From positions 93,501-157,500 of the forward strand of contig JAOTOM010003956.1 in NCBI GenBank assembly GCA_034440615.1: a stretch of DNA of 64,000 bases. Reading direction: 5' to 3'. Positions 45,106 through 57,615 of the stretch are shown piece after piece. The notes beneath the pieces are model-generated. The model ran no database searches and was not told the DNA's origin. It saw only the letters and a list, made by a program, of their open reading frames with translations. Source of the DNA: Ashinkailepas kermadecensis. Taxonomy: Eukaryota > Arthropoda > Thecostraca > Neolepadidae. The number at the start of each line of letters is the position of its first letter. Within the stretch, counting starts at the first letter, position 1. The translations under genes and the position numbers were made by a program.

Positions 45106-47760
45106 TTTGATTTGAATGAATGCCACGCATGCAACCATCGAATATGGTTAATTTCGGCTTTAATCCGAATTCGAACTCGGAGATCGATCTCAATCGAAAT
45201 GCGTCTGTATTTTGCGAGCCCTGGGGGTGGGGGGGGGGTGACAACAGCACAGTTCCTGCGTCACCGCGCGACCCACTCCGTCGCGTTTCGGCAGACGACG
45301 AGGTCAAGGTCAAACTGTGCTCGGTGGTCACGCCTGGTCGTTCTCAGCGAGCGACAGCGAGGCTCCAGCGGTGGCCGGAAATTGGTTAGCCGGAAGACAG
45401 TAAGCGCATCATCGATTCGGTTGCCATAGAACGACAAGGGCGGATCCAAGTGGGCGCAAGGGACAAGTGTCCCCTCCTTCCAGATGGAAATGCAGCACCC
45501 TTTTGGGTGGGAAAAGGCGCCCGTCCAGAGACGGGTGAGTTCCTTGATTTTCTCACTCGAAGGCGCCCCTGAGTGGAAAACGCGCCCCTTCAGGGACACT
45601 CGAATGCCCCTCCCATAAAATGTTCTTAATCAATGGCGCTCGACCGGAGAAATGGCTCCCTTCCAGACGATTGCCCCCCCCCCCCCCCGCCGGATCAAAA
45701 CCCCCGACACCCTGACACCGTGATATTCCGACACCCGACACTGCAGTGCCGACACCCCGCCCCCCCTAAACGGCGACACCCAGGCGGCTACGTCGTTGCA
45801 GCGTCTCAGTGCTCCTTCTTGTGATTAGCATGCAAAGTATGGTCGCGATTTCACACAGGCTCTGGGATATATGGCGAACGTAGGGAAAGAAAGAGATCTT
45901 GTTTAAGTACCTTGCACTTCATCAGCAGCAGCTCCTGGTCATGTCTTGCAGTCCGACAACCCTGGCAAATTATTGCAATGGATCGACATGTATGCACTGC
46001 CATTAATTTATTGGGTGGGTTATGCAACGTTTGTGGTTGGACGCACTCAACATAATGCTAAACGGCACACGACTGGCTGGCGGAAATACTTCGATCTGAA
46101 AAAAGTATCAGCCCATGGAACTTGCACAAACATGAGACTCGAAGCAGTTCGTCGCGTATTGGGTAGTCATAATTGCCATAACCACATCCCAGGCTATAAT
46201 TTAATACATCAGGTCAAGCGACATCAGCTGCTATTTTTTGCCGTGCAGTCCAGAGGGCTTGTGGTCAGGCTCTTGCGGCCAAATGGAAGAACGTGGCCTA
46301 ATATTACACTTGAAAATATTTTATGTCCAGCATGAAGCCTAAAATACGACGCCATAGCTGAAGTTGTGGGAATGGTCTCACCAATCAAAATACACGAGAA
46401 AGGTCTGCAAAGGATACACAATACACACGGATACACAAGGGCATAATGATGGTCTTGAAAATGCGCATTTGCCATTTTGCGCTGGCAGCGAAAACATTGA
46501 TAGAAGGTGCACTGGTCATCTCGTGCAGTGAAGGTTAACAGCCTAACATTGATTGGCATTACCAACTCCACAAGGAAGATCTTTTTCATGAATATCTGCT
46601 CAGCGGACGAAATGTCATCATCCCGAATCAGATATTTAACTACGGACAAAGGTACATTTGAGCTTAGTCTTCGATTGAAATCATCTCATCCATGTGTAAT
46701 TAAGTTTTAGCAAAAAGCCCGAAAATGTTGATTCTCTAGCTTACGCCCAGCTCTGGATACTTTTGCTATCTCCCCGTGCAGCATGATTTCCTTCCGAGCA
46801 GCGCTCTCGAAGAACGGCAGGACGTCGGAGCAAGACATGACTAATTAGCATAGATTACAACGTGTCTTTTATATGCTAAATAAACCGTCAGAAGAGACGC
46901 CAATTCTCCAATTTAATGCGCATGAAAGCGATACATTTTTCATCGGTTCCAGCCGAAGAGTTCAATGCAAAAGCAATTTATGTCAACTGGCTTGAATTTT
47001 GTAGCTCACACGCCAATCGACTTAACTATTTCAGCAAAACAAGAATTGCCACCTCCTTCCTGTGATACCATGTCACACAAAGCACCGTCGCTGGCTTGAA
47101 TGGGGCCGATGAGTGGGTTAGGGAGATGGACAGATTGACAAAACAAAAAAGTAAGCTTCCAAAATATGCGCTCGCCCTATTTTCAGAGGTCAAAAAGTTT
47201 CCCAGCAGTTGCATACTCTGTGAACACCATTGGAATCTGTCACACATATAAATACAGCTTCAGACGTTGTTTGTTGACAACGTTAAACGCATCGGTGGTC
47301 GCACAAGCCCGGCTGTATTGTTCTTGCAGTCGCGAGGATGTTACAATTTGGGATGTCACCAGGCTGTCTAATTTCAGAAACGGAGGTGTTATCCACGTCC
47401 ATGTCAGGCTTCATATTGTAGGTCTGCACTAGGATTTCACTCGGGAACTTCCAATGAAAAACTCCAGTGTTTGTATTCATTCTAATCGTGTCAACACCCG
47501 GTACAGTCCTCTGACCTGCTAACTCGAGAGGCAACGACACCTTCGCCGACAGAAATCTCTGCCGTGCCCAAGTCCCGCTGTCACAGTGTGGCCGTTTGTG
47601 ACAGTGACAACCGTCAACTGCCGATTAACAACTGCCGTGCCGAGACTAGTGACTCTGGCCTCACTATGCTGACGCCGGGAGTCGCTGCTACCGCAGATGT
47701 TCACGCAGAAACGATGCCGCGAGTCACCGCTTCCCAACTGTGTTTCCGTAGCCATACTAG
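45106..47760. other. Mostly unique stretch; repeat C relative at 45460-45620
   Basis: At 45460-45620 blocks with AAAAGGCGCCCGTCCAGAG and GAAGGCGCCCCTGAGTGGAA resemble repeat C of 26640-26990. A C16 tract lies at 45674-45689. The frame at 45946-46335 (129 codons +) and its neighbours show no domain, and no exon was recognised. Confidence 0.4.
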
Positions 47761-47763
47761 TTA

Positions 47764-48160
47764 GTGTTGGTCATGCTAGTTGGTGTTGGCCACACCAACT
47801 GGTGCTGGCCACACCAGTTGGTGTTGGCCACACCAGTTGGTGTTGGCCACACTAGTTCGAGTTGGCCATACCAGTTGGTGTTGGCCACACCAGGTGGTGT
47901 TGGTCACACCAGTTGGTGTTGGCCACACCGGTTGGTGTTGGCCATACCAGTTGGTGTTGGCCACACCAGTTGATGTTGGTCATACCAGTTGATGTTGGCC
48001 ACACCAGTTGGTGTTGGTCACACCGGTTGGTGCTGGCCATACCAGTTGATGTTGGTCATACCAGTTGAGGCTGGCCACACCAGTTGGTGTTGGCCACACC
48101 AGATGGTGTTGGCCACACTAGTTGGTGTTGGCCACACCAGTTGGTGTTGGCCACACAAAT
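47764..48160. repeat. 19-bp minisatellite (TGGCCACACCAGTTGGTGT)
   Basis: About 21 copies. The unit contains the palindromic core CACCAGTTGGTG, so each repeat can form a small hairpin. It directly precedes the 5'-truncated end of the LINE at 48213. Confidence 0.93.
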
Positions 48161-48212
48161 TGGTGTTGTGGCCAGGCGGTGGGCGGCTCCACCAGCACCA
48201 ATGACCGTTTGC

Positions 48213-51200
48213 AACGGAACCAACTAGGCAGGGCTCATTCTTGGACCTTGTCTTCTCAGATTTAAGTGATTTAGTTCAAGACTTGACTGTAGGAGAAACT
48301 CCGGGAAGAAGTGACCATAACATAGTGAGATTCAAAGCACAAATAGAGGGCACACACAAGGATAATTTGGCAAAGGTTCCAAATTTTAACAGGGCAGACT
48401 TTGACAGCATGGGAGCGGCTTTAAGTGCCATAGTATGGGAAGAAGAATTCTCCAATTTAAATGCCTGTGAAATGTGAGAAAAGTTAAAATCTTACTTGAG
48501 GGAAATTCAGATTAGATATGTTCCCCAAAAGCAAAGGGTCAAAAGAAGGGTAGGAAAGCCAACATGGCTTTCGCCAGATTTGATAAAAGCAATTAAGGCT
48601 AAGAAGGATACACTTAGAGTATTTAAGAAGGCTTCAAATATCGTAAATCTAAGGTCGTATCAAAAAGCTAGAGAAGCTGTGAAGCATAAAACCAGAGCAG
48701 CAAAGCGAGCAAAATAATTGGATTTGGCTAGGAACTGTAAAATCTTCTTTAGTTTCTACAAGTAAAGTTTCAAGCATAATTGGTCCACTGGAAGTAAATA
48801 AGACTATGGGTCTGTTCCCGTGGCTTCACCGGAAGGAACTCAGTGGAGGTTAGTTGAGACTGAGACTTGCCCACGGGAACGACCGGTGGAGCTTGGTGGA
48901 GAAATCAGCTGACAGCGGTGTGAATTCCGCGACAAAAAGGAAGTATTTGGAGCTGTCATAAATTGGCCAAATTGCCCTTCAAATGTTTGTCCAGAGGATC
49001 GCACAATGTACATAGTATGCCTTTTTATACAAAGTCCCAAATTTGTCTTTATTTCTGGCTATGTATGTGTCCTCAGATACTGCGGGGAGCACAGGTGATA
49101 TTTTCGCCTATGGGATGAACCAGGCAATCTCTCTTCCCTCTCGGTTGAGTATCGTCTCCCCCTGTTTTGCGGTTGGTTACAGCCTGCCTTCTTAACGTAC
49201 AGCATATAATCTCGTGTCTAGACCCGCCGGGCTCCCTCGGCCACGAGGCGCTTCTCTACCCAATGCTGACTTTTCCTCATCTCAACTTGCCCGACCTCGT
49301 CGATCGGGCTCGAGTAGGATCTTAGTCGGCGCCGGGAGAACGGCGGTACTTCTGGGCACGGGAATTGCGGCGGATCTGGCCGGTAAAGTAACATCTTCCC
49401 TTGGGCCGAATGGCGTAGTCAAAGGCCTAAAAAAAGATGTGTTGTGGTCTGCATCTGTTACTTCAATTATTGTTCATAGTTGTAGTAGTAATTTCATATT
49501 TCCTTTGCGAAGGATGATCCAGGTATTCAGTTGATGCATGAAGATGAGATTCATATGATGGAGGACGTTGTTTACGCGCAAATATATGGCGCAAGTGTGC
49601 CGTGATTGAGCTCAACTGAAAAATCACAATTGGACCCTGCTCCTGGGCTGGTGGAGCTTTTGCTCCACTGGTGGAGGTTGGTGGAGGAAAAATCTCCACC
49701 GGATTTGCGACGGGAACGACTAGTGGAGGTTAGTGGAGCCACGGGAACAGACCCTATATTGAGCGAGGATGGTGAGATGGTTGAGGAGCTGAGCAAGCAG
49801 TTCAAATCAGTGTTTACATTGGGATATGTGACTAATCTGCCAACCATACACCACAGTTCAGTGGCAGGTGATCGGATAAATGATTTTGATTTCATTGATA
49901 GTGATGTTATTTTCGATTATATCAGGAAAATAAAGCCAAACAAGGCAGCAGGACCTAATGGAATTTATGCTAGGGTATTGCGGGAAGCCGAAAAGGAACT
50001 GGCAATTCCACTTAGTATAATATTTTGTAGATCAGTTTCACAAAATGAAATTCTGACAGATTGGAAAAGGGCAAATGTAGTTCCTATTTTCAAGAAAGGA
50101 GAAATATGGAAAGTTGAAAACCATTGGCCAGGAAGCCTCACATCCCTAGTCTGCAAGGTACTCGAATCAATTATCACGGATAGAATAGTTAGTTTTCTGG
50201 AAGGAAACAGATTTATTAATGATACTCAACGTGGGTTTAGAAAAGGGTAATCGTGTCTCACAAATCTTTTGGACTTTTTGAATTCCGCTGCAGAACAATT
50301 TGATCAGGGAAATCAGGCTGATGTAGCATATCTTGACTTTAGTAAGGCCTTTGACATGGTACCTCATAAACGGTTAATGATACAGCTTCAGGGTCATGGC
50401 ATTGCAGGTAGCATCCTAAAATGGATAGAGTTGTGGCTTTCAGATGGACAGCAGAGAGTGATGCTAAATGGTACAAAGTCATCATGGCAGAATGTTCTTA
50501 GTGGAGTCCCCCAGGGGTCAGTACTGGGGCCACTATTGTTCATTATATTTGTAAATAACATTGAAAGTGGCCTAAGCAGTAAAGTTTGGAAATTTTCGGA
50601 TGATTTGAAGGTCTTTAGGGCAATAACAGGACACAATGAGCAGATCTTGTTGCAGAAAGACTTAGACGAGCTTGTGAAGTGGTCTGAAAAAAGTGGCAAA
50701 TGAATTTTAATTTTGATAAGTGCAAAATAATGCATGTAGGTAGGCAGCATATGAAGGCTCCATACTTGATGGGTGGCCAAGTACTATCTGTGACTCAGCA
50801 GGAGAAGGACTTAGATGTTATTTTGAACACAAAATTGGGATCATCAGAACAGACCAAAGAAGCCAGGAAGAAGGCACTAAGAATGCTTGAGGCAATAAAT
50901 AGGAACGTATCATACAAAAGCGAGGAAGTCATCAGGAAGCTTTACTGTGCATATGTCAGGCCACATTTGGAATACTGTGTCCAAGTTTGGTCCCCTAGTT
51001 ATGAAATAGATGGTTGGCTTTTAGAGAGAGTACAAAAGAGGGCAACAAAAATGGTTAATGGAATAAGCAACCTAGCATATGAGGAAAGATTGGAGAAATT
51101 GAATATGTTTCCACTTAGATATAGTAGGCTGAGAGGAGATCTCATCGAGGTCTTTAAATTTGTTCATGGTCAGGAACAGGGATATCTCAGGGAAATGTTT

Positions 51201-51530
51201 GAATTTAACAGAAATGATGCAATTAGAGGTCATCAATTCAAAATTAAAGTTAATCACAGCAGGACAAGGCTAAGACAGTCTTTCTCAACCAACAGGGTAG
51301 TAGAACATTGGGACCAGCTGCCAGAAACCATTGTCAGTAGCAGCACACTGAACATCTTTAAAAACAGCATAGACACTCATTATAAGAAAAGAGGGCTTAC
51401 TTTTCGGTATTCCAGGGAGGGCTAATCGACGGATTTGTTGGGCAAGTGGTTCAGTGTCCAGAGTGCAACCAAGAAGGGCCCTTGTGGCTCATAGCTGCAC
51501 TGATCTTTTATGTCTTTATGTCTTTACGTC
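48213..51530 (+). mobile_element. LINE (CR1/jockey-like), 5'-truncated, endonuclease C-terminus plus RT
   Basis: ORF2 enters in the endonuclease C-terminus (TEPTRQGSFLDLVFSD, ETPGRSDHNIVRF with the SDH motif), then the connector (KPTWLSPDLIKAIKAKKDTL). RT blocks follow: IKPNKAAGPNGIYARVLREA, DWKRANVVPIFKKG, DTQRGFRKG, AYLDFSKAFDMVPHKRLM, GVPQGSVLGPLLFIIFVNN, the catalytic FSDD at about 50597, and FNFDKCKIMHVGR. The C-terminal region continues through YVRPHLEYCVQVWSP to WDQLPETIVSSSTLNIFKNS and stops at 51425. In-frame stops lie at 48475-48477, 48715-48717 and 50248-50250. The frame shifts in an A-run near 50690. A 947-bp element interrupts the ORF at 48808-49754. The 3' UTR carries the GGGCCCTTGTGGCTC box and ends with ATGTCTTT repeats near 51525. 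Similarity to CR1/jockey-type LINEs is by motif only. Confidence 0.92.
48808..49754. mobile_element. 947-bp TIR element nested in the LINE
   Basis: Both ends carry GGGTCTGTTCCCGTGGCT in inverted orientation (identical over 18 bp, 21 of the first 22 positions). Removing the segment rejoins the LINE between VNKT-coding sequence and the EDGEMVEELSKQFKSV region. It is flanked by TAT on both sides (48805-48807, 49755-49757), a 3-bp duplication. Size and GGG start resemble nonautonomous PIF/Harbinger elements, although TAT is not the usual TWA target. Subterminal GGTGGAG motifs recur in both ends. No transposase is recognised inside. Confidence 0.8.
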
Positions 51531-51850
51531 TCTGGCGCGGCGCCATTTACCGTGCGGTGCAGTGGTCTGCTGGTGTTGTTTGGTTTTGATGTGGCAATCC
51601 ACCTGGTCCGAAGTAAAACATTCATGTGTTTATCTGGGAGAGTAGGAAAACACGATCTATTCAGGGCAGAAATAACGGTGCTATTTACTAGTTTTCGCCC
51701 AGTTGCATCGAGTAGGACGATTTACGACGCCATTCGGATCGAGCATGATGTGTGGCAATTTGTGTGGTGCGAGACAGATGCTTTCTGTAAGTTAACCCTC
51801 GCCCAGCCAACAGAGAAATCAAACTTTGCCGGGCCATCGGGCAGTCTATA

Positions 51851-51851
<1 letters not shown>

Positions 51852-51928
<77 letters not shown>

Positions 51929-51967
51929 ACAAACACACACAAACACACACACACACACACACACACA
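51852..51967. repeat. (AC)n microsatellite
   Basis: An AC tract of about 115 bp with a few AAACAC interruptions in its right half. Confidence 0.97.
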
Positions 51968-52144
51968 AACATACGTGTTTGCCGTGACTACCGAGGACTA
52001 CGTCCTGGCGGTCACTAACGAGGACACCATTTATTTACCACCTGAGAAACATCGATTTGTTCTCGGTGATAGGGCATGATCTGCTGAGTGAGGTGGAGGG
52101 TCAATTTGGGAAGAAGCATCAAATTGTTGGCTCCCAGTGTGGAT

Positions 52145-52335
52145 TGAATTACCGAGGACATCGGCAAAACCGAGGGCGGTGTGTGTCCATACATGTTTAT
52201 CGTGAATACCGAGGACAATGTGTGTTCATGCATGTTTATCGTGATTTCCGAGGACAATGTGTGTCGACATACATGTTTGTCGTGAATACCGAGGACAATG
52301 TGTGTCCATACATGCTCATCGTGTACACCGAGGAC
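52145..52335. repeat. ~40-bp minisatellite (GTGAATACCGAGGACAATG)
   Basis: About four to five copies of a unit with CGTGAATACCGAGGACAATG and TGTGTCCATACATGTTTAT, with a related upstream piece at 51978-52030. Confidence 0.85.
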
Positions 52336-53387
52336 CGTGGCCTGATGGTCACCAACGGCAACATCCTTTGAAATGTGAAAACAGTATGTGTGCTGTTGAT
52401 CCTAATAAGTGTATCTGTGCGGTCTTATGTGTCAGTGATAATTCCTATTTCGAGTTCATCATGGATTCGTAGCCTAATGTTCAAAATGGTGAAGGGGATG
52501 GAGAGGGGAAATGAAAGCGAGGAAATTTACCCAATTGAAAAGCTGTTGGATTCTTATCACAGTTGACCGAAAATTGTGGGGTATTTACACCACTGGAGAA
52601 GGCCTAGATATATCGCTCGTTTAGATCTATCTATCGTTTAGACCACAAGTGTACTTTTTATCCGAAAAGCGCCGAAGAGCATCGGAGGACTAATTCCCAT
52701 GTACGCAAGTTGCACTCATCTCAGTCTCAATGTCCACACTCCCTCATGTGACTTTCAGAGAGGCGTTCATTAACTGAGGCGTTGTCAGGATACCATCCTG
52801 GGTATGCCACCAGCCAAAACGGCCATCTGTCCGTGGAAAATGAAACGAGAAAAGCATGTCCCAAATTACTTTTTTCATATGCGTAGAATGTGTGCTTTGC
52901 TCGATAAGGATTTGACTTCGATCTGTAGCACACGCCCAATGTTAGTGGATAGTCGTACAGTTGTTTGGACATTTTAGTAGGATATGCCGGCATGTAATTA
53001 CGCCTGGTGTGGGATGTGCTGGTCCTCGCCCCGCGGCCATTGCTATGTCAGCTCTGTCGACGCTACTGTTGCCAGTCAGTCGTCTGTTGTGAGCTATGTC
53101 CAGTGACCTCTCCCTATTTTTCTGTCCACTTCAATAACATATAGACGAGACTTAGTTGAGCTGATTGTGCTGTGGGAAGTAACGGTTCAAGATTCGCGAA
53201 GCTAAGTGTGGAGGAAACTATGTTAATGCATTCCGAATTAAAATATCTCCCAAACACAGAAATATCGTGAATGGACCAGCTACTTGCGGTTCCACTTGAA
53301 TTGGCTATAACAAACTATTCAGAAATTATTTATCGTTACATCCTGATGGCTAGCTGAGCGAATTTAGACACACTGGGCCAGGGGCGT
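52336..53387. other. Unique stretch with a short dispersed repeat
   Basis: The block TTTGCTCGATAAGGATTTGA near 52898 recurs as TTTGCTTGATAAGGATTTGA near 55120, about 40 bp in all. No gene is recognised. Confidence 0.45.
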
Positions 53388-54280
53388 CGCCACCGAAGGA
53401 GGCAGCGAGGACAGTCGCCCCATGCTCTGTGGAAGACGGGGTTTTTCCCCTGACATGTGAGGAGGCACCGTCCCGGAAGCGCACAGAAAAGTTGAAGTGC
53501 TCTCTAGAAGAAAGGCTTCACACTGAGGATCCCTACCATCCAGACAATTAATATTATATACAAATCAGAGCTCTTTTCTGCAGGAAGTCCCACAAAGCTC
53601 CAGAGATAGGACAGGAAAGGATAGAAGAGATGAGAAACGGTGTCCCTGGGAGAGAGCAGGAGTCCACCAGGACGCACGAGGTGACCCTTCAGGTGGGTAG
53701 AGGTCCGAAACACGGAGGAGTCCCAAAGACGAGAGAGGAGGCATTTCATTTGGAAACGGAGGTCCCAAGGAGAAAAAAGTCCAACGGACTAAAGAGGGTC
53801 CTGAACACGGGCTCGGAGACCCCCTGAACAGAAGAGAATGCCTCGAAAACTGGCAAGAGGCCCCAAATAAATTAGAGAAGGCCCTTTAGACGGAAAGGTA
53901 GCCAGTGCGATAGGAGATGGAGTTCCAAGATCTTAGACCCCCAAGACGGGTAGCAACGACACAGCCAAGATTTTCTTAAACGGGACCGACCAAAATTGTA
54001 CTATCAGGAAACGTAGACATATTTGGGCGCGCAAAGGCACCGAAAATTTGTGATTTTGCGTGGTGAAAATAAAAAAATGTCTTGCTTAGTCTAGTGTATT
54101 TTTGTTTACTAAGTGGCAGGGGGCCAAGCCTCCGTCCCCTTGGTTGCGACTCTGACGGGTAGAGCTTGTCCATAATAAATCTGAGGCGTGTCGGAGGCGT
54201 GGCGGGAGGCCTCTAATTTAGAGGAGACTCCTGGTTTATGAGAAGAAGCCCACAATAGTGCAACTGGCCCCCAGGACACA
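53388..54280 (+). mobile_element. Phrase-array element, second copy
   Basis: It starts CCAGGGGCGTCGCCACCG and CAGTCGCCCCATG, matching the reverse complement of 13040-13076. It continues as degenerate phrases in the complementary sense to the 9300-12950 array (GAGAGGAGGCATTTC, AAGAGGCCCCAAATAAATTAG, GGAGGCCTCTAATTTAGAGG). The phrases are as diverged as those at 9300-10900 and far less regular than 10920-12950. Confidence 0.5.
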
Positions 54281-55150
54281 AGGGGAGGACCAAATGTTTC
54301 ACATTTATCCGTTTATTTTGATCTGCTACAAACACAGAGTCTCTTGCAGCGAAGGAGGTTAGTTGCAGTCGAGGGTTCTGCCATAGGGGAGGGGGAGGAA
54401 GTTGGACACCGGTTCAACCCACTTTTCGGAGTGAGTGAAACACAATGTATATCGTCCCACACACCTTTGCCGAGGTGGCCTATGAGCCTTCGAAATATGG
54501 GCCCATCATCGCTACGTGCCCACGGCGTGTCTCCACAGATTTCTGATTGCAGGCCAAAGCTGAAAATCTGGAGGCAGTCCAATGCGCTTCCTGACTTAGC
54601 CACCGCGGGGGAGAGGCGGGGGAAGTTTCCCCTTTCCGTGAGGGGAGTGGGAGGGGTGTCGCAAAGTTGGGGTGGAACAAATGATTGCGAGGCACAGTAT
54701 CCGTTTGAAAAGTCATTGCATTCAAGTCGCTTTTGGGCGAAAATTGTCCAGGTCCTATCCCCGATTGTGGAATTTGGGAGGTCATATCCCCCGCAGCTGC
54801 CGTAATACTTATACCACTGAAGAGAAAAAAAAGCTAGGGCCTACAATACCGTGAATACTATCGCTACGACCATAACTGTGCTTTTTAACTGAAAATGGCC
54901 GGAACAAATTTCAAAGTACTAGTCTACCTGCCCCTCTTATCAGCACAGTCCATGCTCGCTTTTGTCATTTTCCGAGATAACTGCATTCACAATGGCGTAG
55001 CCAGGTTTCAGCTCTGGGAATTCCGCGAGCCGCAAGGGCTATGGGTCCGGTGAAAGTTAAATGTCAAGCACCTGTCTCAAAACATAGAAGTGGCTTTGGT
55101 CAGGAGCATAGAAAATGCACTTTGCTTGATAAGGATTTGATTTGAATTCG
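54281..55150. other. No gene recognised
   Basis: A 153-codon plus frame (54344-54805) overlaps a 101-codon minus frame. Neither has a domain. G-rich words such as GGGGGAGGAAG persist, suggesting decayed phrase-array sequence. Confidence 0.35.
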
Positions 55151-55405
55151 CAACGAACTTGCCGTTTTATAATTTAGTCGTGCGATTTATCACCATTGTT
55201 AGCTTTTATCATAGACGTCGCCACCGCTGGTGTATTTTGGATCCGGGCTCCAACTGCTATTATTTGGTGTGGTCTGATCAACCTCGGGAAAATGCGGTAT
55301 TTGATAACAGCGGTGGAAACCTTTCGACAACTCTTGGGTGGGTCCATGGGCGCTACATGACCGATGTAGTCGATGCGCCCTAAAGCCCTAATAACTAACT
55401 AACTT
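55150..55405 (+). repeat. Dispersed 3'-tail repeat B, plus copy
   Basis: It ends CGATGCGCCCTAAAGCCCTA followed by (ATAACTAACTAAC), matching the reverse complement of 26337-26385. Upstream, a 74-codon frame (WCILDPGSNCYYLVWSDQP) is open up to a TAA in this tail and could be a remnant of the element's ORF, but I do not recognise it. Confidence 0.5.
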
Positions 55406-55914
55406 GGGTGGGTCCAGTTCACTGGAGGATACAGCTGACCAATTGACAGGGGCCAAACCGCCCCATTTTCACTGCAACCTACACCCAAAATCATGGATGG
55501 AGAGGTTAGAAGAAAAAAATTATTGGTGGGGCCCAATGCATGGAGGCAATGTGTGTTGCCAATTTGGTTGATAGGGCCCGCCTCACATGGTCCCATGTTG
55601 AGAGAACAAAGTGTTGGTGGACGGAGGTAAAGGTGGTCGGACTGAGACTACACCAAAAATGTAGGAAACTCAACACATGCATATGGCCTCATTTCTCCTC
55701 GGATTTATAGCATTGGACATTTTTAACTTGGAAATGGAAGACATGAAAAACTACAGAAATAATTGAAAATGATGAATACTTGACGACAGTAGCAATAATT
55801 GAACATGAACAACTTTAGATCCCGTCCTTTGTGCACTAGGGTGTGCCCCTAACAATGAAGCAAAACAAATCATTCGGGATGCATTTCACTTCATTTAGCC
55901 TTGGCAACGCAAGA
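55406..55914. other. AT-rich stretch, no gene recognised
   Basis: It has a G-rich start (55430-55640) and then AT-rich sequence with no motif. Confidence 0.35.
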
Positions 55915-56595
55915 ATGCATGTACAATTGCACGTCGATCCGACAAAATTTAGAGTTGGCGACAAAAGCAGTCTTTTTGCTATCGCAGCTTACGGGTTTTA
56001 AACAAAACGTTCATGGTCCCGTAGCATCTTTTTTACAAGAGAGCTGAGCAAACGACATTAACACATTATGTGCATCGAAGTTTCGTCGGTTTTTGGTGAA
56101 CCTGTGAATGTTGTATGACTTCAATTGTTAAGTTATCCGCTTGGTTTTAGACCCTCCTTCTAGGTAGTGACAACGTACACTGCGCATGTCAAAAGGTGTG
56201 CAATAACGGTCATGGATAACGTCGGACAGCTTCCCCATGGCATGCTTCTTGTTGGGCACAATGTATATCAGCAGCCGGCTTAGCCCCGGGGAAACCTCAC
56301 TTCATGTGCCGACTTTGGGGGCATGCTTTGTGAACGTGCTCACGACATCGCGCCGGGGTGCAAGTACAAGCGGATAACTTAGTAATCGTAACTCGTACAA
56401 CTTTTGTAGGCATACAAAGAAAAACACGAAACTTGAGTGTACATAATGTGTTGAGGTCATTTCTCTAGCTATCTTATTTAGAACGTTGCAGTGGGCCACG
56501 ATCCTTAGATATACACCTCGTAAGTTGGGGTGACAAAAAGCGACATTTGTAACGACCTCTAAATTGTTTCGGATCGACCTGTAATTGTGTGCGAA
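55915..56595. mobile_element. Inverted-repeat (fold-back) element
   Basis: Arm 55915-56143 pairs with about 56367-56595. Paired landmarks are CAATTGCACGTCGATCCGAC with its complement near 56570-56590, ACACATTATGTGCATCGAAG with its complement near 56430-56450, and AAGTTATCCGCTTG (56130-56143) with CAAGCGGATAACTT (56367-56380). Arms are moderately diverged. The spacer is about 220 bp and no transposase is present. Confidence 0.75.
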
Positions 56596-57260
56596 AATGT
56601 GTCCCGCTAATGATGATCGAAACAAGAAGTAACCAGAGCGATTTAATTTTTGGTTGTTTGTTTATTTCGGTTGTTGTTGTTTGTGTCGTCTATTCTCGTT
56701 TTTTTGTCGGGCCTTCCAATAGGACACGTAATTGTGCACGTATACATTTATATTTTCCGTAGACACGCCGGTTTCGGCGTATTTCACGTGGTTTCTTCGT
56801 ATAATTTAAAATGGAATCAGAGGAATCTTCCCATGTTTTCATACGACTTATAGCAGATGTAACATTGCCACGCGAAGTCTTTAAAAAAGCGTAGCACCTG
56901 ACTGCCTTCAGGAATTTCGCGTTTAAGCAAAGGAAGAAGCTCAGCTGACTGTTTTTTTTGTACAAAGTCGCACGCGAAACACACAGGAAATGTAAACTTC
57001 TGGTTTGAGCTGGATTTATATGGATAATATTGCATTATCCATAGTTTGGTATGCTGATATAAGAACACACCACGCTTACCAATGTCTGTGAGTCTCAAGA
57101 ATGTCAGCTTACGAAGCTCAACGCGTTTATGAGCACTATTATCAGGTCTAGAATTAAGAGCAAGCAAAATTTGACGCCAATATGCCCACTGCAAAATCGT
57201 CATATTCGCAAAGTATATTGGAGAGATCGAGATGACTCTGCCCGCCTTCACGGGGCTACT
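56596..57260 (-). other. Unassigned 149-codon minus-strand frame
   Basis: A minus-strand frame at 57266-56817 starts with Met and has a protein-like composition (FTFPVCFACDF, WQCYICYKSYENMGRF with paired cysteines). I recognise no family. The opposite strand is also partly open, so it may be chance. Confidence 0.25.
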
Positions 57261-57615
57261 CCGCACCAGAGGCGCGATATAGAGGGAAGGACACTTTGGC
57301 GTGTACCCCCATCCATGGAAGTGTGGCGACTCTCTGACCGGGAAAAAGCAACCACGATAGGCTGCAATGCACTATATCCCCCACCCGCTTAGCATATTTT
57401 TTAAAGCAAAAGATGTCTCTATCACAGGAATAGGCACGTCTTCAGAAGAAAAGAGCCTCGTGAGAGGAATAGATGCCCTTTTGATATGTACCGGTTCACC
57501 CATTCAACCTCCCCAGCTCAACAAATTGTCAGTCTAAGGTGCCCCCCTTAGGACTTTGAGAGTTGTTCATATCCGAGGAAATGGTGCCTCTCCAAACGAT
57601 TCCAAACGCCCCAAA
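57261..57615. repeat. Dispersed G/C-run repeat C, second copy
   Basis: Wording parallels 26640-26990: CCCCCACCCGCTTAGCA, GGAATAGGCAC, GAGCCTCGTGAGAGGAATAG, CTCAACAAATTGTCAGTC and AAGGTGCCCCCC. Similarity is loose. Confidence 0.4.
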
